A stretch of DNA of 36,345 nt from Methanomicrobia archaeon LH_S13. Its GTDB lineage: Archaea; Halobacteriota; Syntropharchaeia; Alkanophagales; Methanospirareceae. The notes beneath the pieces were generated by a model, which had not been told where the DNA came from, searched no databases, and saw only the letters and a list, made by a program, of their open reading frames with translations. This document shows, in pieces, positions 6,943 through 14,499 of this stretch. The stretch spans positions 1 to 36,345 of the forward strand of contig JAGXOR010000002.1 of assembly GCA_023659785.1 (NCBI GenBank), in the 5' to 3' direction. The translations under genes were made by a program, and so were the position numbers. How positions within the stretch are numbered: position 1 is the stretch's first letter; every line of letters starts with the position of its first letter.

Positions 6943-8410
6943 GGGTAGGAAGATAAGCGATTTGGAAAGCAGTGAAAAGGCAAAAGTATGTCTTGGGCAT
7001 TCCAGATTAAGCATCGTTGGAGGCGATGATGCGATACAACCATTTCGGTCTTGTGACGGCTCTTTATCGCTGGTGCACAATGGCGAGATATACAACTATC
7101 AAGAATTAAGGGGGCTATTGAGTAAAGACCATACGATAGAGGACGAGAATAATGATAGCGAGATTCTCTTGCATCTGATAGAGGAAATCTACGATGGCAA
7201 TCTGTTGAGAACCGTGCAATCCGCTGTAAAGATGTTAAACGGCATGTATACCTTCGCGGTTACCAATGGTGTGGAAATCGCAATCGCAAGGGACCCGGTC
7301 GGTATAAAGCCGCTATATTCTGTACAAGAGGATGGAGGTGTCTTTTTCTGTTCTGAGAAGAAGGGGCTTTATGATATTGAAGGCGAAATCAAAAGGATAG
7401 CACCCGGGAAGATATTGAGGGCAAATAAAGAGGGAATATCTATACATCAAGGCGTGAGAATCGAGAGGCCACAGGTTGATATTACAGATTTCGATAAAGC
7501 CATGAGTTATAAAGATGCTTTAACTGATGCGGTTGAGGGGATGTTGAGGGGATTAAGCGTGGATAAGGTTGGGATGATCTTCTCTGGTGGTGTGGACTCG
7601 GTATTGATAGCAAAGCTCATATCTGACTTTGGATGGAATCTCAGATGCTATTGTGTTGGGAAAGAGGATTCCGAGGATGTAAAGAATGCGGAAAAGATAG
7701 CCAAAGATTTAGGATTGGAGTTAAGCGTGATTTATATTGATGAGCGAAAAGTGGAGATGATACTGCCAGAGATTATCGAATCTATCGAGATTGAGGGTCT
7801 CCTTCAGGTCGAGGTCGCGGTTCCGATGTATCTTGCAGCAAAGGCGGCATCTGAAGACGGAATAAAGGTGATGTTCACGGGACAGGGTGCGGATGAGTTA
7901 TTTGCGGGTTATTGGTGGTATAAGGAAGTGGTAAGCAAGGATGGGTTCTTGAAACTGCACAATAAATTATGGGAAGATATTGGTTTATTGTATGACGATA
8001 CACTTGAAAGGGAAGATAAGGTTACAATGGGTCATTCTGTTGAGTTACGCGTTCCATACCTAGATAGAAATGTTGTACAATGTGCAATGAGGATTTCTCC
8101 AACTCTTAAGATAAAGGATGGTGAGGATTCGATCAGGAAATGGGTTCACAGAAGGGTTGCAGCAACGCTTGGTGTGCCGCACTATACAGCATATCGGGGA
8201 AAGGATATGGCACAGTCAGGGTCGGGTGTGCATGGTCTGGTAAAAAAGGTTGCAGATGAATATTTTGAAGGGAAAAAGGTTGACGAAGTCGAGATCGTGG
8301 ATAAGGGTTCGAACTATCGATATCTGGATGAGGATTATGGAACGCCAGAGATGCGGGCATATATGCATGAGATAACAGAGAACAATCAATGCCTTGGGGA
8401 TAATGCATAA
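6815..8410 (+). CDS. asnB: Asparagine synthetase (glutamine-hydrolysing)
   Basis: The 531-residue protein has an N-terminal class II glutamine amidotransferase domain with Cys2 as nucleophile, RGPDAQG, GHSRLSIVG and VHNGEIYNY. The C-terminal synthetase domain has the PP-loop SGGVDS (residues 257-262), FTGQGADELFAGYWWY and RVPYLDRNVV. It converts aspartate plus glutamine and ATP to asparagine. Relatives of AsnB also make other amides, such as the dipeptide amide osmolyte NAGGN, so another acceptor is possible given the ectoine neighbours. The gene has its own promoter (6780-6789) with the operator-like element shared with the methyltransferase gene. Its 5' end is duplicated at 2716-2932. Confidence 0.93.
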   Translation: MCSICGYFSDEKVPTRIVTDMLKKTKHRGPDAQGLYADGKILRGRKISDLESSEKAKVCLGHSRLSIVGGDDAIQPFRSCDGSLSLVHNGEIYNYQELRGLLSKDHTIEDENNDSEILLHLIEEIYDGNLLRTVQSAVKMLNGMYTFAVTNGVEIAIARDPVGIKPLYSVQEDGGVFFCSEKKGLYDIEGEIKRIAPGKILRANKEGISIHQGVRIERPQVDITDFDKAMSYKDALTDAVEGMLRGLSVDKVGMIFSGGVDSVLIAKLISDFGWNLRCYCVGKEDSEDVKNAEKIAKDLGLELSVIYIDERKVEMILPEIIESIEIEGLLQVEVAVPMYLAAKAASEDGIKVMFTGQGADELFAGYWWYKEVVSKDGFLKLHNKLWEDIGLLYDDTLEREDKVTMGHSVELRVPYLDRNVVQCAMRISPTLKIKDGEDSIRKWVHRRVAATLGVPHYTAYRGKDMAQSGSGVHGLVKKVADEYFEGKKVDEVEIVDKGSNYRYLDEDYGTPEMRAYMHEITENNQCLGDNA

Positions 8411-8451
8411 ATTACAAACGGTGAGTTTATTATCTGTGTGTAATTATTAAT

Positions 8452-8676
8452 GTGATAGTTTTAAAGTTTATAAATACGGAATATATAAAAGGCGTGGTGG
8501 AATCCTTTAGAGGTCGCTTACAGCTAATCTTCGAGCCAGAAGGGCTTGAGAGGAGTACTGAACCATACAATATCGCCGAATATCTGCACATAACATCGAA
8601 AGGAAAAGAAGGTGTATGGAGTGATTGCAGCCGTAGATTAAACCGTTTCTTTTATCTGGGCAGAGGAAAAAAATGA
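8452..8676 (+). CDS. Small hypothetical protein coupled to archaetidylserine synthase gene
   Basis: This 74-residue ORF starts with GTG and ends in a 4-bp overlap (ATGA) with the next gene, which is the main reason to believe it. It has no membrane segment and is basic at its C-terminus (SRRLNRFFYLGRGKK). I do not recognise a family. It could be the remnant of a longer protein or a small partner of the phospholipid synthase. The short upstream gap after asnB shows no clear TATA box. Confidence 0.5.
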   Translation: MIVLKFINTEYIKGVVESFRGRLQLIFEPEGLERSTEPYNIAEYLHITSKGKEGVWSDCSRRLNRFFYLGRGKK

Positions 8677-9440
8677 ACAAAGCTAATTCTTCTGATGAGA
8701 GCATTTTAAAGCTAATAAAACTGCCTGATTTACTCTCGGTCCTCAATGCCTTGTTTGGCTTCTCTGCTATACTGTTTGTACTCGGTGGAAGTGGCATAAA
8801 TGAAAAAGCAATTGAAAATGCGCTCGTATTGATTTTAGTAGCGGCGGTTGTTGATGGGTTAGATGGCGTAGTAGCGAGAAATATAGAATGCTCACCCATA
8901 GGCAAATATCTTGATTCGCTTGCGGATATGGTGTCCTTTGGCGTTGCACCTGCAATTGTTGCTTATGCACTCATCAATAGCCATTTACATGTTTACGCTT
9001 ACGCTTACCTTTATATTACGTTGGCTCTCTGCGGTGCGTATGTGATAAGCGGGATGTTAAGACTTGCAAGGTTTTCTTTTAGCACAGGTTTTCTTTTGCA
9101 AAAAGAAAAAGTGTATTTTGAAGGATTTCCGATTACCGGAAGTGCAATTGTTTTAGCTTCTTTTATGCTTGTATTTATCGAATCACCTCTTCCATCTCAA
9201 CCTTGCTTTTTCCTTATGATTGTATTAATGGGTATTTTATGTGGCTTGATGGCCAGCAGAATAAAGTATGGGAATATAAGAGATAAGAGAATAGAGATAG
9301 CAGCAGGGATTGTTTTTTTCATGCTGTTCTTTTTCTATGCCTTCTCTTTGCCTTTCGTTTATCCCGCAGCCATTATTTTTACGTTAACCTTGTTTTATAT
9401 ATGCAGTCCATTTGTGCGTGCAGTTGCACCTGTGCGTTAA
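8673..9440 (+). CDS. pssA: Archaetidylserine synthase (CDP-alcohol phosphatidyltransferase family)
   Basis: The 255-residue membrane protein carries the CDP-alcohol phosphotransferase motif DGxxARx7Gx3Dx3D at residues 64-85 (starting DGVVARNIE), followed by VSFGVAPAIVAYAL and, later, SGMLRLARFSF and FEGFPITGSA. The latter two are typical of the serine-transferring PssA branch rather than the inositol-phosphate branch. About seven hydrophobic segments follow. It should transfer CDP-archaeol onto L-serine in the cytoplasmic membrane. It is translationally coupled to the small gene upstream. The gene ends convergent with the gatC unit. Confidence 0.85.
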   Translation: MNKANSSDESILKLIKLPDLLSVLNALFGFSAILFVLGGSGINEKAIENALVLILVAAVVDGLDGVVARNIECSPIGKYLDSLADMVSFGVAPAIVAYALINSHLHVYAYAYLYITLALCGAYVISGMLRLARFSFSTGFLLQKEKVYFEGFPITGSAIVLASFMLVFIESPLPSQPCFFLMIVLMGILCGLMASRIKYGNIRDKRIEIAAGIVFFMLFFFYAFSLPFVYPAAIIFTLTLFYICSPFVRAVAPVR

Positions 9441-9480
9441 ATTTATTTCTCCTTTTCTATCCATTCCTCACTAACAATTT

Positions 9481-9625
9481 CTATGTTATTGCTCCAATAA
9501 CGACAGAGAGTAAAAAATCTCGCACAAGGATAAATGAGAGATACGCAATCACCAAAAAGGGGATTACTACAAACAATCTATTCAGATCTTTTCTTTCTCT
9601 TTTTATTTTTATTTTTATGCTTCAT
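9481..9625 (-). pseudogene. Small basic single-pass membrane protein, apparently frameshifted
   Basis: The ATG at 9625 overlaps the gatC stop (ATGA), which is typical of a coupled gene. The first frame gives a lysine-rich 15-residue peptide and stops. One base out of register, the sequence continues as RKDLNRLFVVIPFLVIAYLS and on through a hydrophobic helix to a stop at 9481. A single-base slip in the A-rich stretch would give a protein of about 48 residues: a basic N-terminus plus one membrane span. It is either a decayed gene or an error in a homopolymer-rich tract. I do not recognise a family. Confidence 0.4.
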
Positions 9626-9903
9626 AACATCCTCGGACTTTTGAAATATCCCTTCTCCTTCTTAGGTGCATTCCGCAACACTTCTGACTGGCTTAACGCC
9701 TCCTTCGGCTCGTCTTCCCTTACCACATCTTTTATGCCAATTACGTGATAAGTAGGTTCTACATCCTCAGTATCTAATTCATCCAGTACGGCGAAATAAT
9801 CCAATATCGAGCTCAATTGCTTCTCAAATAGTTCCTTCTCGGCATCGCTCAACTCTATCCTCGCTAACCACCCTATATGCTCTATCTCTTCTTTTCTTAT
9901 CAT
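9622..9903 (-). CDS. gatC: Aspartyl/glutamyl-tRNA amidotransferase subunit C
   Basis: The 93-residue product matches GatC in length and motif order: EEIEHIGWLARIELSDAE near the N-terminus, then LSSILDYFAVLDELDTEDVE and a tail with VVREDEP. GatC stabilises the GatA-GatB core that amidates Asp-tRNA(Asn), and in some lineages Glu-tRNA(Gln). gatA and gatB are not in this window. A hairpin between this gene and the upstream metallophosphoesterase gene suggests it is transcribed on its own. Confidence 0.9.
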   Translation of the reverse strand: MIRKEEIEHIGWLARIELSDAEKELFEKQLSSILDYFAVLDELDTEDVEPTYHVIGIKDVVREDEPKEALSQSEVLRNAPKKEKGYFKSPRML

Positions 9904-9927
9904 AACTCTTTTTCTTTTTAATCACGG

Positions 9928-9946
9928 TTTTTACCGAAGGTAAAAA
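9928..9946 (-). terminator. Hairpin between phosphoesterase gene and gatC
   Basis: The inverted repeat TTTTTACC-GAA-GGTAAAAA is perfect over 8-bp arms with a 3-base loop. It lies about 10 bp past the stop of the phosphoesterase gene and 25 bp before gatC on the minus strand. It could terminate the upstream unit; archaeal termination mostly needs only a T-run, so the hairpin may instead be a gatC operator. Confidence 0.4.
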
Positions 9947-9956
9947 AAGTTGTTGG

Positions 9957-10769
9957 TTAATCCAAATCCCCTACTTTTCCTATATACGTTCCATCCAACA
10001 AATACGCCTTCATATCATTTAAGCGAAGAAGCTTTGTGGCTATTGGTCCCAGAAGCCTTTTATTCGACGAGTTAAAGGTAACGCCACCACATATTTCGTT
10101 AAACGCGGGCATTATTATCACCCAGGGGTCACCCCAACTGCTTTCCTCTAACTCTGGATAATGTTTCTTTACTGCGTCATAATCGCATTTGGTACGAATC
10201 CATACGCTTTTCATGCTCCTATAATGCGAGCTTGGACTTACAAGTCTTATCCTCGGATGGTTGTGTCCAATCAGTATATATTTTGCAGAGAACAAATCTT
10301 GTGAGGGCCATGAATGCCCATGCGTGTACCCTACACCGTCAAACAAGAATCCCCTCGTACCTTTAATATACACCTCGTGCTTTGGCTTGCCTTCCCTCTC
10401 TGCCGCCATCTCTTTTGGCAACAGTTTGCTTAAATGTCCGTCATGGTTTCCTTTAGCCACATACACAGGTGCATACTCAGCCAACTCGGTCAAGAAAAAA
10501 GGCACTTCTCTTCTATCCATCCACGATATTTTTGGCACTGCGTGCTTCACATCACCCAATAGGATTATCACATCGGGCTCAGCAGCTTTTACACATTTTA
10601 GCGTGCTCTCTAACAACTTCTCCGTTTGACTGCCGATATTTATTCCTTTTAGTCTTAGCTCTGCTTCTATACCTAAATGCAGGTCTGCAATCACCAGAGT
10701 TTTAAATTCGTTCTCCACTATCATTGCCGCCTCGTCTATCAACGGTTTTGGTTTTATGCTTATGCCCAT
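9957..10769 (-). CDS. Calcineurin-like metallophosphoesterase (archaeal MJ0037 type)
   Basis: The metallophosphoesterase signature blocks appear in order: IADLHLGIE, LLGDVKHAVP, AKGNHDG, YTHGHSWP and LIGHNHPRI. These supply the metal-binding Asp, His and Asn residues. The length of about 270 residues fits the archaeal COG1407-like family of putative SbcD-related phosphoesterases, whose substrate is unknown. The frame opens with TTG at 10784, but ATG at 10769 is a more natural start. The 5' end overlaps the DUF504 gene by 68 bp in another frame, so the two are surely co-transcribed. Confidence 0.85.
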   Translation of the reverse strand: MGISIKPKPLIDEAAMIVENEFKTLVIADLHLGIEAELRLKGINIGSQTEKLLESTLKCVKAAEPDVIILLGDVKHAVPKISWMDRREVPFFLTELAEYAPVYVAKGNHDGHLSKLLPKEMAAEREGKPKHEVYIKGTRGFLFDGVGYTHGHSWPSQDLFSAKYILIGHNHPRIRLVSPSSHYRSMKSVWIRTKCDYDAVKKHYPELEESSWGDPWVIIMPAFNEICGGVTFNSSNKRLLGPIATKLLRLNDMKAYLLDGTYIGKVGDLD

Positions 10770-11007
10770 CGTTTTTTCTTTCAAATAATACTTTCTCTTT
10801 ATATGAAATCTTGATGATGCGGTGATAGGGGATTTCCGCTCCTTTCAGACTGAGAAAAGATTTTCCTATATGTACTATTTCTCGCCCATAAATCTTTTTC
10901 AAATCAGATGGGGCGCCTCGATGTAGATAAACTACTTCTAATTGGTCGAAGTCAAAGTCCATCCTTCTATCCCACTTGACTTTATTCAATATTTCCCTGA
11001 CTTTCAT
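10702..11007 (-). CDS. DUF504/UPF0248 family protein
   Basis: From ATG 11007 the protein starts MKVREILNKVKW and continues DFDQLEVVYLHRGAP and YHRIIKISYKEKVLFERK, which matches the archaeal DUF504 (UPF0248) domain of about 80 residues. A charged tail of about 20 residues follows and overlaps the next gene. The frame is open to 11100, but the extra 31 residues are not part of the family, and a purine-rich AGGATG precedes ATG 11007. The family is often near RNA or nucleotide-related genes; its function is unknown. It is co-transcribed with the phosphoesterase gene. Confidence 0.8.
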   Translation of the reverse strand: MKVREILNKVKWDRRMDFDFDQLEVVYLHRGAPSDLKKIYGREIVHIGKSFLSLKGAEIPYHRIIKISYKEKVLFERKNDGHKHKTKTVDRRGGNDSGERI

Positions 11008-11024
11008 AGTATCACATCCTTGAT

Positions 11025-11164
11025 GATATCGAAGAAAAAACTTTGGCAAGGAATTAAGTAGCGTAATTGCAGAGGTTGAAGAAAGGGCAAAAAAAGACAA
11101 TAATTATTGCTCAAATCCTCCTGCTCGACCGGAATGGACTTCTGATTTTGCTGAATGTTCTTGA
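11025..11164 (+). other. Possible C-terminal gene remnant (unidentified)
   Basis: In the gap between the DUF504 gene and metF, a plus-strand frame with protein-like composition reads RKNFGKELSSVIAEVEERA and later CSNPPARPEWTSDFAE before a TGA at 11162. It has no ATG and no ribosome site. The composition looks coding, but I cannot name the family; it may be the end of a lost gene. Confidence 0.2.
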
Positions 11165-11211
11165 ATCAAATCAAAATAAAAAAGAGAGGGAAAAAGATGT
11201 TTCTAAAGTTT

Positions 11212-12132
11212 TCACTCTACCACTTTCTTAAGTGCTGGTATTATCCTCGGATACCCCACAGCCATCATGTGGCATCCAGTCGCCGGTGTATCTTTTAGAT
11301 GCTCTAAGAAACCTGTGAAGTACTCCACATTGACTCTATCTACCTCTTCCTTCCTCTTCGCCTTATCCTTTATTTCTTTCGTCTTTTTCAGGTTTTTAAG
11401 ATAATCAGGTGGGACATCAACGCCTGCTACCGCCTCATCGAAGAACTTCGCCGCTCCATAACTCTTTGCTGGGAATATTCCAACAAAAACTGGAACACCC
11501 AAATCGCCTAATTCTTTAAAGAAATTATCCAGTACCTCAGGGAGGTAAATGACCTGAGTTTGTATGAATTCAGCTCCGGCTTTTACTTTCCTTTTCACTT
11601 TGTATGCTTCAGCCTGTAAAACAGCCGCTCCTGGAGCACCCGCCGCTCCTATATGCATTTTTGGTGGTTCCGCTATCTCATTTCCTGCAAGGTCTTTTCC
11701 CTCATCTACTATTTTCCTTATCATATAAGACAGCGTAGTTGAATCCAAATCATATACCGGCTTCGCATCTGGTGTATCCCCAAGTGCTACGTGGTCACCC
11801 GTTAATGCTAAAATGTTCTTTATTCCCATGACGCCAGCGCCAAGCACGTCAGCTTGAAGAGCTATACGATTCCTATCTGAGCACCTGAGCTGATATACCG
11901 CCTCCATACCCGCTTCTTCCTGTATTTTATAAGCTGCTACCAGACTGCTAAGAGTTGCAAAGCTCTGAGGGCTATCCGTCACGTTACAGGCAATAACATG
12001 TCCTTTTAGGTCTTTCGCTGCTTGTACTACTGATTCAACGCTGCCTGCCTTCTCAGGTTCTAATTCCCCCGTCCAGACAAATTTCCCTTCCTCTACTTCT
12101 TTCATCAATTCGCTATACACTTCTTTAGCCAT
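11212..12132 (-). CDS. metF: Methylenetetrahydrofolate/methylene-H4MPT reductase-like protein (MetF)
   Basis: The 306-residue protein is a MetF-type TIM barrel: an early catalytic Glu context (WTGELEPEKAGS), an FAD-binding stretch KNILALTGDHVALGD, AGAEFIQTQVIYLPEV and VPVFVGIFPAKSYG. In bacteria MetF reduces methylene-H4F to methyl-H4F. In ANME-1 archaea, which lack mer, MetF is proposed to stand in for the F420-dependent methylene-H4MPT reductase; that is known of the group and is inferred here. It lies 34 bp downstream of metV, with GGAGG about 13 bases before its ATG. The partner gene points to a complex that takes electrons from an iron-sulfur carrier rather than directly from NADH. Confidence 0.9.
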   Translation of the reverse strand: MAKEVYSELMKEVEEGKFVWTGELEPEKAGSVESVVQAAKDLKGHVIACNVTDSPQSFATLSSLVAAYKIQEEAGMEAVYQLRCSDRNRIALQADVLGAGVMGIKNILALTGDHVALGDTPDAKPVYDLDSTTLSYMIRKIVDEGKDLAGNEIAEPPKMHIGAAGAPGAAVLQAEAYKVKRKVKAGAEFIQTQVIYLPEVLDNFFKELGDLGVPVFVGIFPAKSYGAAKFFDEAVAGVDVPPDYLKNLKKTKEIKDKAKRKEEVDRVNVEYFTGFLEHLKDTPATGCHMMAVGYPRIIPALKKVVE

Positions 12133-12166
12133 TTTTTATCCCTTCCTCCAAACTCTCTTCTCTCCT

Positions 12167-12943
12167 TTACTCACCCTCTGCTTTTTCTTCGTGCTTTGGT
12201 GTAAAAGGTTTCCTGAGACCAAAAGATACGTATTCAGGAATAGACCCAAACATGGTGCGTCCAAGACTAATAGGTTTTTCTATCTTGAAAGTCCGTGGTC
12301 TTTTCATTTTACTCCATGCATGTGGTTCTCTCATTTTCAGGAGTTCATCGAGTTCGCCAAGTTTCTCCAATCGCTCATATATCTTAACCCATGCGCAGTC
12401 CTTTTCTGGGTCCGTTTCGCATTTCCCATCTTCTCGCACTCCTCCACAAGGACCGTTCATCAATCCTTTCCCGCACGCAGTCAAAGGGCAGATACCAGCA
12501 ATTTTTCCTAATTCACATTCTCCACATCCCTGACACGTCTCCTTAAAATCAGTAGGACCTCCACCTACATTCCCCATTGAATTATTTGCAGGATATACGG
12601 ACTTTGCGAGACCCATTTTGTCATCCAGATATTCTCGCACTACCTGCACACCCTCACCACAGCTTTGCACTAAAACCGCATCGCAGCCCTCAATCGCCTT
12701 TCGGTTCTTCTCCAAAAAGACCGAACTCATGTCAATCTCACAGGCAGAAATACCCAAAGGCAGGAAAATTTTGGTGACATCTTTCCCTTCTTTCGTAAGT
12801 TTCTCTGCCATCTCTTTTACTGCCTTTTTGTCGCCGGTTTGATAGAATGTAGCACACCCCCCACAGCCCATTGTTACTATCCTCTGTTTTCCCTCAAGGT
12901 AGCCCAGAATCTCGTCCATAGGCTTCTGCTCTTGCGCAATCAT
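12167..12943 (-). CDS. metV: MetV-like methylenetetrahydrofolate reductase partner subunit
   Basis: The 258-residue protein begins with a domain carrying CGGCATF (C27, C30) and ends with the MetV-type cysteine-rich module: CQGCGECELGKIAGICPLTA, then MNGPCGGVREDGKC and CAW. MetV (DUF2148/MTHFR C-terminal type) binds zinc and/or an Fe-S cluster and partners MetF in acetogens such as Moorella. The gene starts the two-gene unit, with GGAGGT about 13 bases before ATG 12943 and a TATA box upstream. It probably passes electrons to or from MetF in the C1 pathway. The exact electron carrier (ferredoxin, Hdr-type complex) cannot be told from this window. Confidence 0.85.
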   Translation of the reverse strand: MIAQEQKPMDEILGYLEGKQRIVTMGCGGCATFYQTGDKKAVKEMAEKLTKEGKDVTKIFLPLGISACEIDMSSVFLEKNRKAIEGCDAVLVQSCGEGVQVVREYLDDKMGLAKSVYPANNSMGNVGGGPTDFKETCQGCGECELGKIAGICPLTACGKGLMNGPCGGVREDGKCETDPEKDCAWVKIYERLEKLGELDELLKMREPHAWSKMKRPRTFKIEKPISLGRTMFGSIPEYVSFGLRKPFTPKHEEKAEGE

Positions 12944-12959
12944 TTTACACTTTTATACC

Positions 12960-12998
12960 TCCATTAGGTATGTGGGAGAATGACAATATATAAACTTT
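12960..12998 (-). promoter_or_regulatory. Promoter and leader of metV-metF
   Basis: On the minus strand GTTTATATATT (12985-12995) is a good archaeal TATA box. The transcript would start about 25 bp further on, near 12963, giving a leader of about 20 bases that includes the GGAGGT Shine-Dalgarno sequence before ATG 12943. Confidence 0.65.
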
Positions 12999-12999
12999 T

Positions 13000-13131
13000 C
13001 TATTTTTTCCCTTTTTCGTACTTTCTTGCGCATGATTCTACTTTTATCAATATGTCGGCGTGGTTACAGGAGGGTATGTCTATGTCTTCTATCTCTAAAT
13101 CTCCGATTCCTTTCAAAACCGCTGCCTTCAT
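13000..13131 (-). pseudogene. N-terminal remnant of a zinc-type alcohol dehydrogenase
   Basis: The 43-codon ORF starts MKAAVLKGIGDLEIEDIDIP and continues to ILIKVESCA, which is the opening of a medium-chain zinc alcohol dehydrogenase. Where CGxCGSD would provide the first zinc ligand, it changes to a short lysine-rich tail and stops. About 90 percent of the enzyme is missing. It starts 1 bp after the end of the broken radical SAM gene, so both may once have been one operon. Confidence 0.6.
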
Positions 13132-13132
13132 T

Positions 13133-13872
13133 TTAATTTGCACCCTTTTCCCTTAACAGGCATTCAAGTTTGTTCTCACCATGTTCAGCGTCAGAATTTT
13201 GTTCCCTTATCCATTCTCGCAACTGCTCCATGCCACTCAATATCTTCAGGAAGTATCTACGATTTTCTCAAAAGTGCCCTTTCCATCCCAGGTCTTCCTC
13301 AGAGAATTATGTATTTCCGGATACGGCGAATCCAGTGTGGTTCCCACACTCACGCCATGCTTCTTAAGGAACTCCACATCATCTTCTCTGAAGAGAGTCC
13401 CATTTGTTTGAATGCCGAAGTATAATCGGTCTTCAAATTCTTCTATGGCATCGAAAATAAGCGTCTCAAAAAGTTGCTCCTTATCCATTTGCTGGTGGCT
13501 TTTCCTTATTTCTTGTGGTATATAGCAGTATGAGCAATTCAGATTACATCTGCTCACGGAATTCATGTAAATAACAGCGAGGGATGACTTGAACCGGAAT
13601 TCGTGCATCTCTTCTTCACACTCTCGCTTGACTCTGCCATACAGCGGGGGAATCTCCTGCCTTATCTTTGAATTGATATCCTCTCCCTTTGGAACCAGTG
13701 CCCAAAAGACGGTGTCCGGATCGATGACGAGCATGGTCTCCTCGTCAATGTCACAAAGCGTCAATTGCGGGTGATTTCCAGTATTGTAATGCACTTTAGA
13801 CCACCTAAGTGCGCTAAAAGAGCGCCTTGTCAGCAGGCGAGTCCCCGAACATGTAGTGCGACAAACCCCCAT
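13133..13872 (-). pseudogene. Broken radical SAM (SPASM-like maturase) gene
   Basis: A radical SAM core start is clear: CNLNCSYCYIP provides the CxxxCxxC cluster motif, followed by IQTNGTLF and a VGTTLDSP segment typical of peptide-modifying maturases. The frame runs only about 100 residues past the cluster and stops at 13246. A second frame gives RYFLKILSGMEQLREWIREQ and ends at 13133, resembling the C-terminus of such a protein. Most of the barrel between them is missing. The N-terminal 45 residues before MLVIDPDTVFWALV have no good start codon. This is an internal deletion with frameshift rather than a functional enzyme. Confidence 0.65.
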
Positions 13873-13970
13873 TTGCTGTCCTATGACATTTCAATCTGTA
13901 CGCCATCACACTTTGCTTCTCTTCTTTTACTTCGCTATTCTTTGTGTTCATGATAGCTACGTTCGGACAA

Positions 13971-13981
13971 TCTATATTTAA
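13971..13981 (+). promoter_or_regulatory. TATA box upstream of the ribbon-helix-helix gene
   Basis: TCTATATTTAA lies about 75 bp before the chosen ATG of the RHH regulator. Transcription would start near 14000. The stretch 13873-14050 holds nothing else I can identify. Confidence 0.4.
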
Positions 13982-14051
13982 ATGTAAATGTATCCTTTTG
14001 TATTACACACGTAATGCAAAATTTGTAGCGATGCTGAAAAGAGCAGGTGAA

Positions 14052-14384
14052 ATGGAACCCGTAAACATCAGAATACCAAAAACGAAAATACAGAAGATTG
14101 ACGAAATCGCAACCAGGAATGGCATTACCCGCTCCGAGGTAATAAGGCATGCACTGACAATTTATTTTCAGCTCTTAGAAAAAGAATTGAAAATAGGAAA
14201 GTCAATGAAAAATGATTTGATTGCTGCCATCGGTGAGCCAAAGGTAAGGGATGAAGTGCTAAACGCAGGGACCCGAAGCATCGTAATGGTGGAGGGCGTG
14301 CGGAAACTTTCAGAGAGGGAGTTTATCCATGAAAGTTTTTTCTTCCTGGAACTGTGGAAAGGAAAGTTGTCTTGCCTGCCATAA
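14052..14384 (+). CDS. Ribbon-helix-helix (CopG/NikR-type) transcriptional regulator
   Basis: The product starts MEPVNIRIPKTKIQKIDEIA and continues NGITRSEVIRHALTIYF, an RHH DNA-binding domain: a beta strand followed by two helices. A short helical region follows. The frame opens further upstream, with another ATG at 14031, but ATG 14052 gives the canonical RHH length and has AGGTGA just before it, though at very short spacing. The last 20 or so residues (from HESFFFLELW) overlap the PP-loop fragment that starts at 14329 in another frame, so the natural C-terminus may have been altered. Likely a regulator of the broken downstream transport genes; the metal or effector is unknown. Confidence 0.65.
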   Translation: MEPVNIRIPKTKIQKIDEIATRNGITRSEVIRHALTIYFQLLEKELKIGKSMKNDLIAAIGEPKVRDEVLNAGTRSIVMVEGVRKLSEREFIHESFFFLELWKGKLSCLP

Positions 14385-14499
14385 AGTACTATCAGAGGGC
14401 TTTGACGTTTCTTATCTACTTGATATTCAAAGAGGTGGTATATCTCCAGGCACAGCTTTCTACTACTTTCTATCCCTTGTCCTTGTCCTATCTGCCTGA
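14329..14499 (+). pseudogene. N-terminal fragment of a Dph6-like PP-loop ATPase
   Basis: The ORF starts MKVFSSWNCGKESCLACHKV and continues to GFDVSYLLDI. This aligns with the start of the intact Dph6-like protein at 20967-21650 (VFCSWSGGKDSSLACYK, then GFDVSHLLNL). The PP-loop SGGKDS has become NCGKES, and after about 35 residues the similarity ends in a hydrophobic tail from neighbouring sequence. It is a decayed paralogue fragment. Confidence 0.6.

Noticed and set aside
9401..9748. Plus-strand frame of 115 codons between pssA and gatC
   Set aside because: It is antisense to gatC and to the small membrane ORF, and starts inside pssA.
12191..12842. Several plus-strand frames opposite metV
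   Set aside because: They are antisense to a gene with clear cysteine motifs and RBS, with low-complexity translations.
13797..13811. An 11-bp word (CCACCTAAGTG) also found near 36321
   Set aside because: It is too short to be meaningful and the flanks differ; probably chance.
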